Shown: positions 23,178 to 31,130 of the stretch, piece by piece
Position numbering within the stretch: position 1 is the stretch's first letter
How the letters are laid out: each line of letters starts with the position of its first letter
Virus record (IMG/VR): IMGVR_UViG_3300026518_000024
Location: 1 to 39,680 of that record
Source of the DNA: a virus
Direction: 5' to 3' (one strand)
Length of the DNA stretch: 39,680 nucleotides
Notes under the pieces: model-generated
What the model was told of the DNA's origin: nothing
Seen by the model: only the letters and a program-made list of their open reading frames with translations
Database searches by the model: none
Program-made: the position numbers and the translations under genes

Positions 23178-24011
23178 ATGAACAAAGATGACTTTGGTGA
23201 CCGTATGAAAGCATACGAGAAACACGAGACTGGTAGACATTTTCTTCCTACACTTCCGGTAGTGGCCCGTATCGATGGCCGGAAATTCAGCAGGTTCACA
23301 AAACCATTCAAAAAACCATTCGATAATCGTATATCCGATGCCATGCGGATAACTACACAGAAACTGGTTGAACATACCAATGCCTGCATTGGATATTGCC
23401 AGAGTGACGAAATCACCCTAATTTTCCAGAACCCGCATATTGGTGGTGAAATGTTCTTTAATGGGAAGATTCATAAGCTCACGAGTGTATTGGCAAGTCT
23501 TACCACTGCGTATTTCATCAGGGCATTGGACTCTGAATTGATTAAATCTGTAGATTCTGATGCCTGTATCACGGGGATGATAGGCCATGCGGTCCCCCAT
23601 TTTGACGCTCGGGTTTGGCAAGTTCCATCACAGACTGAGGCTGCTAATGCACTACTGTGGCGGTGTATGGATGCCCAAAAGAATGGAATCAGTTCGGCCT
23701 GTCGTTCAATGTGTTCTGCCAAATCCATGCATGGTAAAAAACAATCTGACATGCTTGATATGATGCACAACAATGGTGTAGATTACTATAATGCATATGA
23801 ACAAAGTGATCGAGTGGGGACCTTTTTTCAGCGAAAAACATATGAGGTGAAACTATCGGACGATATCTGGAATGCGATACCAGACCACCAACGGAGACCG
23901 GAGAACCGCATGGTAACCCGTTCCCGTGTGGAGAATCTTATGCTGGGATCATTCAAGCAATATATCAATCGTGAAGCTATCATCTTTAATGGTGCCACTG
24001 CGAGGATATGA
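23178..24011 (+). CDS. Thg1-like tRNA nucleotidyltransferase
   Basis: 277 residues from ATG 23178, with GGGAGGAAA upstream. It opens MNKDDFGDRMKAYE, usual for bacterial and phage Thg1-like proteins. The palm-domain metal motifs are present: VVARIDGRKFSRFTKPF (first Asp, residue 33) and IGYCQSDEITLIF (SDE, Asp 77 and Glu 78). Later blocks KLTSVLASLTTAYF and PHFDARVWQVPSQTEAANALLWR are also family-typical. Thg1 enzymes add nucleotides 3'-to-5'. Eukaryotic members add G-1 to tRNA-His, and the bacterial/phage-like branch repairs tRNAs truncated at the 5' end. Here it may mend host or phage tRNAs damaged by defence nucleases (inference). It overlaps the following HNH gene. Confidence 0.85.
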   Translation: MNKDDFGDRMKAYEKHETGRHFLPTLPVVARIDGRKFSRFTKPFKKPFDNRISDAMRITTQKLVEHTNACIGYCQSDEITLIFQNPHIGGEMFFNGKIHKLTSVLASLTTAYFIRALDSELIKSVDSDACITGMIGHAVPHFDARVWQVPSQTEAANALLWRCMDAQKNGISSACRSMCSAKSMHGKKQSDMLDMMHNNGVDYYNAYEQSDRVGTFFQRKTYEVKLSDDIWNAIPDHQRRPENRMVTRSRVENLMLGSFKQYINREAIIFNGATARI

Positions 24012-24310
24012 TGATAGATGCAGCAACGGTTGATCTCCCTGTAGATTATAATAATCTGTCAGCAGGAGAACGAAAGATTATCAGAGATCGCTATGTGGTG
24101 GCCCAAAATGGCAAATGCATGCATTGTGGAAAGCATCTATCATTTAAGCCCCCAGCCAAAATTCGGCGATTAGAAATCCAATGGGAAGCCTTTCCGCCTA
24201 ATTTTTTGAAATTCCCAGTGCATCTCCAACATAATCATGATACGGGGTTGACCGAGGGCGCGGTTCATGCGTATTGTAATGCAGTTTTGTGGCAATACCA
24301 CGGTAGATAA
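24011..24310 (+). CDS. Small HNH endonuclease
   Basis: 99 residues; ATG 24011 is chosen over 24008 because GAGG then has a workable spacing. A zinc pair CMHCG (about residue 36) and the end VHLQHNHDTGLTEGAVH plus YCNAVLWQYHG form an HNH/endonuclease VII-like core: HNH-x-TG, G-x-x-H, CN. This compact form with C-terminal LWQYHG is a common phage HNH type. It overlaps Thg1 by one base, which suggests co-expression. It could be a homing endonuclease or a recombination/packaging nuclease. Confidence 0.75.
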   Translation: MIDAATVDLPVDYNNLSAGERKIIRDRYVVAQNGKCMHCGKHLSFKPPAKIRRLEIQWEAFPPNFLKFPVHLQHNHDTGLTEGAVHAYCNAVLWQYHGR

Positions 24311-24313
24311 GAT

Positions 24314-24520
24314 ATGAGAATTATTATGGCATTTCAGAATTACGATGTAGGGGACGTGATCCCCGTTGGGGATACCTTTCTGATCACTGATGGTATTGAT
24401 TTTGCGGTGTATGCGTATCATCCATACGGTATGGGGGATGGTATGCGGTCTGGTCACATCAATAAAGCATATATTGTATTCGGTTATTGGAAATCGGGGA
24501 TCATGACTCTATTGTTGTGA
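24314..24520 (+). CDS. Small protein, unknown
   Basis: 68 residues from ATG 24314, or 64 from ATG 24326. Blocks: YDVGDVIPVGDTFLITDG and FAVYAYHPYGMGDGM, a small beta-type domain with Gly-rich turns. No good ribosome-binding site. It begins 3 bases after the HNH stop. Family unknown. Confidence 0.45.
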   Translation: MRIIMAFQNYDVGDVIPVGDTFLITDGIDFAVYAYHPYGMGDGMRSGHINKAYIVFGYWKSGIMTLLL

Positions 24521-24792
24521 CTCTGGCCGGAGAATCAGCAACAATACGGAAAGAGTTATCAGACGCAGTTGATCACGGCGGTGACCTACCACAAATTTGC
24601 GAGTCTTTGGTAGATTATGTTCCCCACGGATTGATTTGTGTAATCCCCAATGATGTCATTCAGGGGTGGATTGATGATGATGAGGCTAAGTATGCACAAC
24701 GTGATAGTATCAAACGGGTAACCCCAATCATCGATCAATATCTGGAAATTGACGCATTACCAGAACATCTCCCAACTAACCATAAAGGATAA
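24487..24792 (+). CDS. Small acidic protein, unknown (start uncertain)
   Basis: 101 residues if TTG 24487 is used, 91 from GTG 24517; neither has a clear ribosome-binding site. The sequence contains DSIVVTLAGESATIRKEL, DVIQGWIDDDEAKYAQRD and VTPIIDQYLEIDALPEHLP. It looks like a real helical, acidic protein and keeps its frame to a gene start 4 bases beyond. It overlaps the previous ORF in another frame. No function can be given. Confidence 0.45.
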   Translation: MEIGDHDSIVVTLAGESATIRKELSDAVDHGGDLPQICESLVDYVPHGLICVIPNDVIQGWIDDDEAKYAQRDSIKRVTPIIDQYLEIDALPEHLPTNHKG

Positions 24793-24796
24793 TACC

Positions 24797-25054
24797 GTGA
24801 CCAAACCTACCCCTGATGCAGATGCAATCTATGATACACTCATCACAGCGATCCCTCGTGATGCCCAAACCCCTGACCTATTGGATGCACTAACCCATCT
24901 GAGTGCCAGCGCTATCTGGAGCCTTAATGCCGCAATTGGTAAGGACCCCGTTGATGTGGATAGTCTAATCTCTATCTTTCATTCACAGTTGGTATCTGCT
25001 GTGGGTATGATTGCAACCCATGAACAACCCACTGAGGATGAATCCAATGGCTGA
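24797..25054 (+). CDS. Small acidic protein, tandem paralogue A
   Basis: 85 residues from GTG 24797, with AAAGGA upstream. The core IYDTLITAIPRDAQTPDLLDA, LTHLSASAIWSL and DVDSLISIFHSQLVSAVG is repeated in the next gene (LYQTMLSSLPPDV, LLGALTHLSALGLYSL, LLDVFTGQISDGLTHLV), so the two are a tandem duplicate. All-helical, acidic, unknown function. It overlaps the next gene by 8 bases. Confidence 0.6.
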   Translation: MTKPTPDADAIYDTLITAIPRDAQTPDLLDALTHLSASAIWSLNAAIGKDPVDVDSLISIFHSQLVSAVGMIATHEQPTEDESNG

Positions 25055-25313
25055 TGAAAACGAGATCGAACAACTCTATCAAACCATGTTAAGTTCGTTG
25101 CCACCGGATGTGGATTCTATCGTCCTATTGGGTGCATTAACCCACCTTAGTGCACTTGGGTTGTATAGCTTACTAAAGGGTATTATGGACACTGGTGGGA
25201 TTACATCTGAGCAGGAACTGCTTGATGTATTCACAGGACAGATATCTGACGGGCTAACACATTTGGTCATGAATAATCCGTTGCCAATCAAAACGGTGTC
25301 AGATAATGAATGA
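25047..25313 (+). CDS. Small acidic protein, tandem paralogue B
   Basis: 88 residues from ATG 25047, with GAGGA upstream; the frame is open from 25011 but that part lies inside gene A. It is homologous to gene A throughout (ALTHLSA block at the same position). It is the last clear gene of the accessory run before gp15. Confidence 0.6.
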   Translation: MADENEIEQLYQTMLSSLPPDVDSIVLLGALTHLSALGLYSLLKGIMDTGGITSEQELLDVFTGQISDGLTHLVMNNPLPIKTVSDNE

Positions 25314-25386
25314 TTCCAAAATACATGAGGTGGTAGAATCCGCATATAATTGTGTTCGGGTGGATATCAAACCCATCATGGGGTAA
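25306..25386 (+). CDS. Possible 26-residue peptide
   Basis: ATG 25306 overlaps the end of paralogue B and runs to TAA 25384-25386. The peptide is MNDSKIHEVVESAYN followed by CVRVDIKPIMG. Overlap coupling and sensible composition are the only support. It may be noise. Confidence 0.3.
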   Translation: MNDSKIHEVVESAYNCVRVDIKPIMG

Positions 25387-25391
25387 TTGCC

Positions 25392-25425
25392 GAATCCTTA
25401 CCCCTAAATAGTTGGGTAAGGATTC
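25392..25425 (+). promoter_or_regulatory. Ribosome-site-sequestering hairpin enclosing a late promoter (gp15)
   Basis: GAATCCTTACCC (25392-25403) and GGGTAAGGATTC (25414-25425) are a perfect 12-bp inverted repeat. The 10-base loop holds CTAAATAG (25404-25411), the late octamer. The 3' arm holds AAGGA (25418-25422), the ribosome-binding site of gp15 (ATG 25430). Read-through RNA would bury this site. RNA started at the late promoter (expected near 25417) lacks the 5' arm. Confidence 0.8.
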
Positions 25426-25429
25426 AATC

Positions 25430-26254
25430 ATGGCAATAAAACGTAAACCATACTTTAATGATAGCCAGGTGAAGCGGTTATTAGCCCAGTTGATGTCATG
25501 TTTTGCTGGGTATCAGGTGATGACCGGAACCCAAAGAGACGGGAAATCCAAATTTCGTGACGTCCCAATCATCTATGGGGACATGTCACGGGTGGTCGGT
25601 TATATCATCGGACCACAGGGGGATCAGGCCAACACTGTGTCATATCTGCCAGTGATGTCATTACATATGAACCAATTGGTCCAAAGAGCCAATATGCGGC
25701 AGTCACCACAGCATCGAGAAAAATATAACTTTGTTGAACGCGCCCGTGACCCAGACGGTAATATCCTCACTGACCAACCGGGTAAAAAGAAAACCGTTGA
25801 ACGAGCCATGCCTGTCCCATACGATATGGGCGTCAGTGTATCAATATGGGGTAGTAATGAGGATGAAGCTCTGCAAATTGTGGAGCAGATCATAACCGTG
25901 TTCAATCCTGATATGGATATTCAATTATCGAATAGTCCAGCCGATTGGACATTCTTGACTTCATTGATTTTCGACGGGACGGTTAATATGGAAAAGGTGG
26001 CACCATCCGGTGGTGATACTGATCCGATGTATGTGTTCACGCTGAACTTTAATGTGATGATTTGGATGAGTCCGCCAGCGAAGGTATATGACACCACTTA
26101 TATCTATGAAGTTCACGTTCCTATACTGGCATTAGAGCAACAATTGGATTTTGATAATTTTGTCCAGTTGGACGGGATGATCATACAAGCAACGGATAGT
26201 GATATATCGGTATCAGAGGGTACATCAGTGGGAAATACCCCCACTGCGATTTAA
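25430..26254 (+). CDS. 15: Tail terminator/sheath-stabilising protein gp15-like
   Basis: 274 residues (T4 gp15 is 272) from ATG 25430; an upstream TTG at 25412 lies inside the hairpin. T4-like blocks: KRKPYFNDSQVKRLLAQLMS at the start (T4 YFYNSSFRRYATLMGDLFS), FRDVPIIYGDMSRVV (T4 FIRVPITYASKEHF), LPVMSLHMNQL, VPYDMGVSVSIWGSNEDEALQI plus VEQIITVFNPD (T4 MIYELSIFTRYEDDMFQIVEQILPYFQP), then FNVMIWMSPPAK (T4 FEVNGWMYPPVD). It caps the tail and joins it to the neck. Expression is controlled by the hairpin/late promoter just upstream. Confidence 0.9.
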   Translation: MAIKRKPYFNDSQVKRLLAQLMSCFAGYQVMTGTQRDGKSKFRDVPIIYGDMSRVVGYIIGPQGDQANTVSYLPVMSLHMNQLVQRANMRQSPQHREKYNFVERARDPDGNILTDQPGKKKTVERAMPVPYDMGVSVSIWGSNEDEALQIVEQIITVFNPDMDIQLSNSPADWTFLTSLIFDGTVNMEKVAPSGGDTDPMYVFTLNFNVMIWMSPPAKVYDTTYIYEVHVPILALEQQLDFDNFVQLDGMIIQATDSDISVSEGTSVGNTPTAI

Positions 26255-26269
26255 GCCAGTCGGATATTC

Positions 26270-26297
26270 CTAAATACTATTGAAATATGCTCAATAG
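26270..26297 (+). promoter_or_regulatory. Late promoter CTAAATAC with overlapping hairpin (gp18)
   Basis: CTAAATAC (26270-26277) is followed by CTATTG (26277-26282) pairing with CAATAG (26292-26297). The ribosome-binding site TAGGAG (26295-26300) is half in the stem, and ATG is 26308. As at gp15, the 5' arm overlaps the promoter, so late-initiated RNA should lack it. Confidence 0.65.
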
Positions 26298-26307
26298 GAG
26301 AATAACC

Positions 26308-28671
26308 ATGGCCCTGACATCACCCGGTGTATCTGTCACAATCAACGATCAAAGCATCTATAGTGTCAATGCGCCCACCACGGTACCGCTAATTGTGTTG
26401 GCCACCCGTGCAAATAAAGCTACCCCAGATGGGGCTGGAACCGCAGCAGGAACCACTGAGGCGAATAAGCTGCGGGTGGTATCATCGCAGCGAGAATTAC
26501 TACAGAATTATGGCAACCCTGTATTTGTCACATCAGGTGGAACCCCAGTAGCGGGTGAGGAAACCAACGAATATGGACTACTTGCCGCTCACAGCTTCTT
26601 GGGGCGTGGGACCCGTGCTTACATCCTGCGGGCAGACATCGATCTGGGTGGATTGGTCCCAACTGTTCAAGAACCAGTGCTCCCTCCACCAGATTCTACA
26701 TATTGGATTAAATCGGATGCCGTCGTTGGTGGTATTTTCAAATATGATGGCACCAATTGGAATGCAGTCCCATTTTCGGTGGTCACTGCCACACCAACAG
26801 GCGCTGATGGGAATGATGGCGATTGGGTATTTGACTATTCAAGTCTTGATGGGACCATTCGATACAAGGTTGGTGGAAACTGGAAAGTGGCCACGGATGC
26901 AAACCTATCAGGGGATTTTGGCGCTAATGTCAATCTGCATGTTCAGCCTACATCCCCCGTTGGTCCAGATACGGGCGATTATTGGTATAAAACCACCGCA
27001 TCCGCAGGTGGGGTGAACTTGAAACTCACCAGATATCGCGCCGTTGATGGGGCCTTCGTGACCGTGCCGATCATTCGGCAACCAACCCCGCCTACCCCAA
27101 ATGAGGGAACCGTATGGGAGGATATTTCCAATACAACGACCACTGGGGCGCGTCCTCTGTTTGTTGGCACTGGTAGTGCGTTTATCCAGTTGACATCTAT
27201 TGTACAGCCCGCTGAGCCTGTTACAGACCCATCCACGGGAACTCTATGGTATGATGACACATTTACCGATTTTGCAATGTATGTGGAAGGCACCGATCAA
27301 GGACGCGGCAATCAATGGGTTCCCGTAACTACAGTTACTGTGAGTAATCCATCAGCGACCGAAAAGGTGATCTCTTCTAGTGCTCCAAGTTTTCCACAGG
27401 AAGGTGCAATCTGGGTAGACATCTCAACTGCCGAGGCACTCGATAATTACCCAATCATCAAACGATGGCAGGTTGATCAATGGATCAACATCACTGATAG
27501 TGTAGTGGTTGCTCCAGACGATCCTATTGCGTCTGCCGTGATTAATGGTGCGTATTGGATCAATAATGGTGAAACACTAACCCGTAATACCATTAAATTA
27601 TATGACCCCGCATATACCGCTGTTACTGTGAAATTGAATGCTACCTCAAATGTTTATGAAACGGTATCACAGACCGGTAATCATTGGAAACCCGCTGCTG
27701 GTGCCAAATTTGGGCGCAAGGCGGTTCGCACAGTTATCACTGGTAAGCTGCAAGAGGCATTGGTGTCAAACCAAGAAATTCGGGCAGAAAATAACTATTT
27801 CCAACTTATTGCAACTCCTGGTTATCCAGAAGCATATGACGAAATGTTGGCACTGAACACCGATATCGGTGAAGTCGCATTTATTATTGGGGATACTCCC
27901 AAATTCGCTATCCCGTTTGGCATCCCCAACGGTCGGGAAATTACTGTAGCTGAATGGGCTACAAACTCTAATAACGTGGCTACCACTGGTGAGGATGGAT
28001 TTAGTTCGGCCCGATCCCCATATGCGGCATTCTGGTCCCCGTGGGGCCTCGCTACTAATGTGACCGGTGACAATGTGATGGTCCCCCCATCACATATGGC
28101 ATTACGGACAATCGCATATAACGATTCCACTGCTGCTCCGTGGTTTGCACCAGCAGGGATGCGGCGTGGTCGAATCGATAACGCTTCATCGGTTGGATAT
28201 TTAAATAATCTGGACAAATATACCCCAGTCCAATTAACAACCTCAATGCGTGATGTAATGTATGAGAATGACATTAATCCTATCATGTTCAAACCCAATA
28301 CCGGATTGGTCATCTATGGTCAAAAAACATGGGCTGGGATCGCGTCTGCTATGGATCGTATCAATGTGGCCCGTCTGATCAATAAAATCAAATATGATCT
28401 GCAACGGATATATGAACCATTCCTATTCGAAATCAATGATCCCGTAACCCGCCGATCTGCACAGGTTGCGGGGGAACGATACATGGCAGGGTTGAAATCT
28501 CAACGTGCGGTATATGATTTTGCATTGCGCTGTGATGAGAATAATAACACTTTTCAGCGCATAGACTCCAACGAGCTATGGGTTGACTTGGCGCTTCAAC
28601 CCGTTAAAGTTGTGGAATTCATATATATACCTGTGAGTGTATTGAATACTGGCGAACAATTCCCATTCTAG
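26308..28671 (+). CDS. 18: Tail sheath protein gp18-like with large repeat insertion
   Basis: 787 residues from ATG 26308 (MALTSPGVSVTIND), with TAGGAG upstream; ATG 26287 lies before that site. T4 gp18 (659) starts MTLLSPGIEL. The N-terminal domain (to ~120) has SQRELLQNYGNPVF and FLGRGTRAYILRA. About 121-455 is an insertion of some seven related modules: P..P..G-x-W-x-D, then a strand ending in G-x-W-x-x-V, for example NEGTVWEDIS and QEGAIWVDIS. The C-terminal domain (from KFGRKAVRTVITGKL) has the sheath signature: FKPNTGLVIYGQKTW, NVARLINKIKYDL, FEINDPVTRRSAQ, then DSNELWVDLALQPVKVVEF. The contractile function is certain. The insertion probably decorates the outside of the tail. Confidence 0.92.
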   Translation: MALTSPGVSVTINDQSIYSVNAPTTVPLIVLATRANKATPDGAGTAAGTTEANKLRVVSSQRELLQNYGNPVFVTSGGTPVAGEETNEYGLLAAHSFLGRGTRAYILRADIDLGGLVPTVQEPVLPPPDSTYWIKSDAVVGGIFKYDGTNWNAVPFSVVTATPTGADGNDGDWVFDYSSLDGTIRYKVGGNWKVATDANLSGDFGANVNLHVQPTSPVGPDTGDYWYKTTASAGGVNLKLTRYRAVDGAFVTVPIIRQPTPPTPNEGTVWEDISNTTTTGARPLFVGTGSAFIQLTSIVQPAEPVTDPSTGTLWYDDTFTDFAMYVEGTDQGRGNQWVPVTTVTVSNPSATEKVISSSAPSFPQEGAIWVDISTAEALDNYPIIKRWQVDQWINITDSVVVAPDDPIASAVINGAYWINNGETLTRNTIKLYDPAYTAVTVKLNATSNVYETVSQTGNHWKPAAGAKFGRKAVRTVITGKLQEALVSNQEIRAENNYFQLIATPGYPEAYDEMLALNTDIGEVAFIIGDTPKFAIPFGIPNGREITVAEWATNSNNVATTGEDGFSSARSPYAAFWSPWGLATNVTGDNVMVPPSHMALRTIAYNDSTAAPWFAPAGMRRGRIDNASSVGYLNNLDKYTPVQLTTSMRDVMYENDINPIMFKPNTGLVIYGQKTWAGIASAMDRINVARLINKIKYDLQRIYEPFLFEINDPVTRRSAQVAGERYMAGLKSQRAVYDFALRCDENNNTFQRIDSNELWVDLALQPVKVVEFIYIPVSVLNTGEQFPF

Positions 28672-28772
28672 TCAGATGGGAGAATCCTTGAGGAGGCCAA
28701 AATATACCTATTGGCTAATATCTAATAATATGGTATGAGTGGGGTGTAATTACCCTCTTAAGGATTTTCCAT

Positions 28773-30845
28773 TTGATCAAAACTGATAAATTTGTTGCAA
28801 AAGCGATTGCCAGTCACGGTGATCGCTTTTGTTATGACAAAGTGGACTATCGTGATGCCAAGACCAAGGTGATCATTGGTTGTCCTGATCATGGAGATTT
28901 TTTACAAACCCCCGACGCTCACTCTAGGGGGCAGGGGTGTCCTGCGTGTGGTAAGATTAATAGGGCAGTGTCCAAGCGCAATACCAGTAGTTCTCGTTTT
29001 GTGGCTACTGCTATGGCGTTACATGATGGGCGGTATAATTACGATCAAGTGACTTATACAGGGGTGTATAACAAAGTATCGATAGTATGCGCAGAGCATG
29101 GCGTGTTTGAACAATTACCTGCTAATCATCTGGCAGGTAATGGGTGTCCCAAATGCGCAAACATTAGTAGAACTGAAAATAAGCGTGATACACTAGCTGA
29201 GTTTATTAAAAAGGCTAAAGTTGTTCATAATACCAAATATGGATATGACAAAGTGATTGTGGGATCGCCCAACGAGAAGGTCATTATTGAATGCCCTATC
29301 CACGGGGAGTTTACTAAACTTCGAAGCAAACACATAGCCGGAGAGGGGTGTCCTGCGTGTGGTATTACTGTTGGTCATGACAGACATCGTCTTAGTCTTG
29401 ATGAATTTATCGAGAAATCCCGTAAGGTCCATGGGGATTCATATGATTACTCTAAATCGGTGTATGCAAGTTATCATGATTTGGTATGTATTGTATGCAG
29501 CAGGCATGGGGATTTTTTCCAATCCCCTGCAAATCATTTTGCAGGGCAGGGGTGTCCTAAATGTGGGGTGGGCGCAAGAAGTGGTCCCCGTATAACCAAT
29601 GATGAATTCATCCAACGGGTGACAAAAGTGCATGATGGGAAGTATGACTACAGTGTAACCAATTTTACCGGATCACATAATCAAATTGATATAGTTTGTC
29701 CCATTCATGGACGATTTACACAGATGGCCACGAATCATTTGTCAGGAAAGGGGTGTAATAAGTGTGCAAGGGAGCAGGTTGCGGTCGTGCTTTCTACCAC
29801 ACTGGATGAGTTTGTCATAAAGGCTAATAATGTGCATTCTAATAAATATGATTATTCTAAGATACAGTTTAGGGGGCTAGGTAGTGATGTAGTTATTGTG
29901 TGCCCTGATCACGGTGAGTTTATCCAGAAGCCTAAGAATCATCTGACTGGTCGAGGGTGTAGATTGTGTAGTATTGGTATTTCGCGTGGCGAACGCGAGT
30001 TGGCGTCCTTCATCCAAGAGTTGGGTATTATGACAGCCACTAGTAACCGTTCGATAATCGCTCCATATGAGTTAGATATCGTTGTGCCAGATCAAAAGGT
30101 GGCCATTGAATATTGTGGAAACTACTGGCATAGTCAATTAAATGGGAAATCCCGAAAGTATCATTTGGATAAATTAGAGCTTGCTGAATCACAAGGATAT
30201 CGATTGCTGACGATATTTGAGGATGAGTGGAAAAATCATCAAGGGATTGTTGAGAGTAGGATACGCAACATTTTGGGTAAATCTGACCGTGGCGCTGGTG
30301 CCCGTAAATTGTCCATCCAAGAAGTTGATTACCCAAAGGCTCGTGACTTCTGTAATACCCATCACATACAAGGGACGGCCTCGCATATGTCTATCCGGTA
30401 TGGGGCATTCCATAATGATCAATTGGTGGCAGTGATGACGTTCAATAAGTCTCGGAGGGCATTAGGCGGTGATGGGTCAGTCTATGAATTGGTTCGCTTT
30501 GTCACTGATGGAAAATCCTATGCAGGGATAGCAAGTCGCTTACTGACTACCTTTAGAAAATCATACAGTGGTGATATCATATCCTATGCAGATCGTAGGT
30601 GGTCCGATGGCGGATTGTATAGGTCATTAGGATTTGAAAAGGTTGGACAATCGGTGCCGAATTACTGGTATGTGCATACGTCTGATTATATTACCCGAAA
30701 GCATCGGTATAGGTTTCAGAAGGCTAAAGTGGTGAAACAATTTGATGCTGATCCTAGTATGACTGAATGGGAAATAATGCAATCTAATGGGTATGATCGG
30801 ATTTGGGATTGTGGTAACTATAAGTTCTTACTCAAGGGTAATTGA
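28773..30845 (+). CDS. Zinc-repeat homing endonuclease with Vsr-like nuclease and GNAT-like C-terminal domain
   Basis: 690 residues, apparently from TTG 28773 (MIKTDKFVAKAI), with TTAAGGAT upstream and no ATG near. Six zinc repeats (about 1-410): RFCYDKVDY, CPDHGDFLQTP, GCPACG, and so on. About 420-505 is the nuclease core: APYELDIVVPDQKVAIEYCGN, YWHSQ, YHLDKL, YRLLTIFEDEW. About 515-665 is the GNAT-like part: IRYGAFHNDQLVAVMTF, GIASRLLTTF, ISYADRRWSDGGLY, RSLGFEKVG, then YRFQKAK. The end NGYDRIWDCGNYKF matches the gene at 8098. It is inserted between gp18 and the small late genes. The gap 28672-28772 holds an imperfect inverted repeat (28682-28692 with 28754-28766) covering the ribosome-binding site. 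Confidence 0.82.
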   Translation: MIKTDKFVAKAIASHGDRFCYDKVDYRDAKTKVIIGCPDHGDFLQTPDAHSRGQGCPACGKINRAVSKRNTSSSRFVATAMALHDGRYNYDQVTYTGVYNKVSIVCAEHGVFEQLPANHLAGNGCPKCANISRTENKRDTLAEFIKKAKVVHNTKYGYDKVIVGSPNEKVIIECPIHGEFTKLRSKHIAGEGCPACGITVGHDRHRLSLDEFIEKSRKVHGDSYDYSKSVYASYHDLVCIVCSRHGDFFQSPANHFAGQGCPKCGVGARSGPRITNDEFIQRVTKVHDGKYDYSVTNFTGSHNQIDIVCPIHGRFTQMATNHLSGKGCNKCAREQVAVVLSTTLDEFVIKANNVHSNKYDYSKIQFRGLGSDVVIVCPDHGEFIQKPKNHLTGRGCRLCSIGISRGERELASFIQELGIMTATSNRSIIAPYELDIVVPDQKVAIEYCGNYWHSQLNGKSRKYHLDKLELAESQGYRLLTIFEDEWKNHQGIVESRIRNILGKSDRGAGARKLSIQEVDYPKARDFCNTHHIQGTASHMSIRYGAFHNDQLVAVMTFNKSRRALGGDGSVYELVRFVTDGKSYAGIASRLLTTFRKSYSGDIISYADRRWSDGGLYRSLGFEKVGQSVPNYWYVHTSDYITRKHRYRFQKAKVVKQFDADPSMTEWEIMQSNGYDRIWDCGNYKFLLKGN

Positions 30846-30863
30846 GTAAATACCTGTAGAGGT
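30846..30863 (+). promoter_or_regulatory. Late promoter GTAAATAC with small hairpin
   Basis: GTAAATAC (30846-30853) overlaps ACCT (30852-30855), which pairs with AGGT (30860-30863) inside the ribosome-binding site AGAGGTG. ATG is 30870. The 4-bp stem alone is weak, but the arrangement repeats that at gp15, gp18 and 31131. Confidence 0.5.
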
Positions 30864-30869
30864 GATATT

Positions 30870-31097
30870 ATGAATTATATTGAAGATTTGCAACGACGTG
30901 CTGGTATTAGTGAGGACAAGTGGGATGGAGTTCCTATGTATACGGTTGAACACCATACATCCTCTGGAGCAGCACCGTTCCTGATGGACGGGCCGCTGCA
31001 GGCTGTTCTCAAAGAGGTTCAGACGATCCTCAGGAATGAAGAGGACGGCACCACGGGTAGTCTAACAGCGATTGTTATCAAACCTATGAATGGATAA
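30870..31097 (+). CDS. Small protein, unknown, late-promoter controlled
   Basis: 75 residues: MNYIEDLQRRAGISEDKWDG, then HHTSSGAAPFLMD, LQAVLKEVQTIL and SLTAIVIKPMNG. The N-terminal block (I.DLQ.RAGI.E) is reminiscent of short phage peptides of unknown role. AGAGGTG ribosome-binding site. The next gene's late promoter begins 9 bases after the stop. No family assigned. Confidence 0.6.
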   Translation: MNYIEDLQRRAGISEDKWDGVPMYTVEHHTSSGAAPFLMDGPLQAVLKEVQTILRNEEDGTTGSLTAIVIKPMNG

Positions 31098-31106
31098 TCC
31101 ATCGGT

Positions 31107-31128
31107 TATAAATACCCATAGAGGTATT
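31107..31128 (+). promoter_or_regulatory. Perfect T4 late promoter TATAAATA with overlapping hairpin
   Basis: TATAAATA (31107-31114) is the exact T4 late consensus. AATACC (31111-31116) pairs perfectly with GGTATT (31123-31128). The ribosome-binding site GAGGT (31121-31125) lies in loop and stem, and ATG is 31131. Transcripts started at the promoter would lack the 5' arm. Confidence 0.75.
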
Positions 31129-31130
31129 AG

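Noticed and set aside
26308-28671. Intein or intron in the sheath gene
   Set aside because: The inserted part consists of repeats with no intein splice motifs, and the reading frame is continuous without intron boundaries.
28672-28772. A tRNA or small RNA in the gp18-endonuclease gap
   Set aside because: No cloverleaf arms or T-loop sequence. Only an imperfect inverted repeat around the ribosome-binding site is seen.
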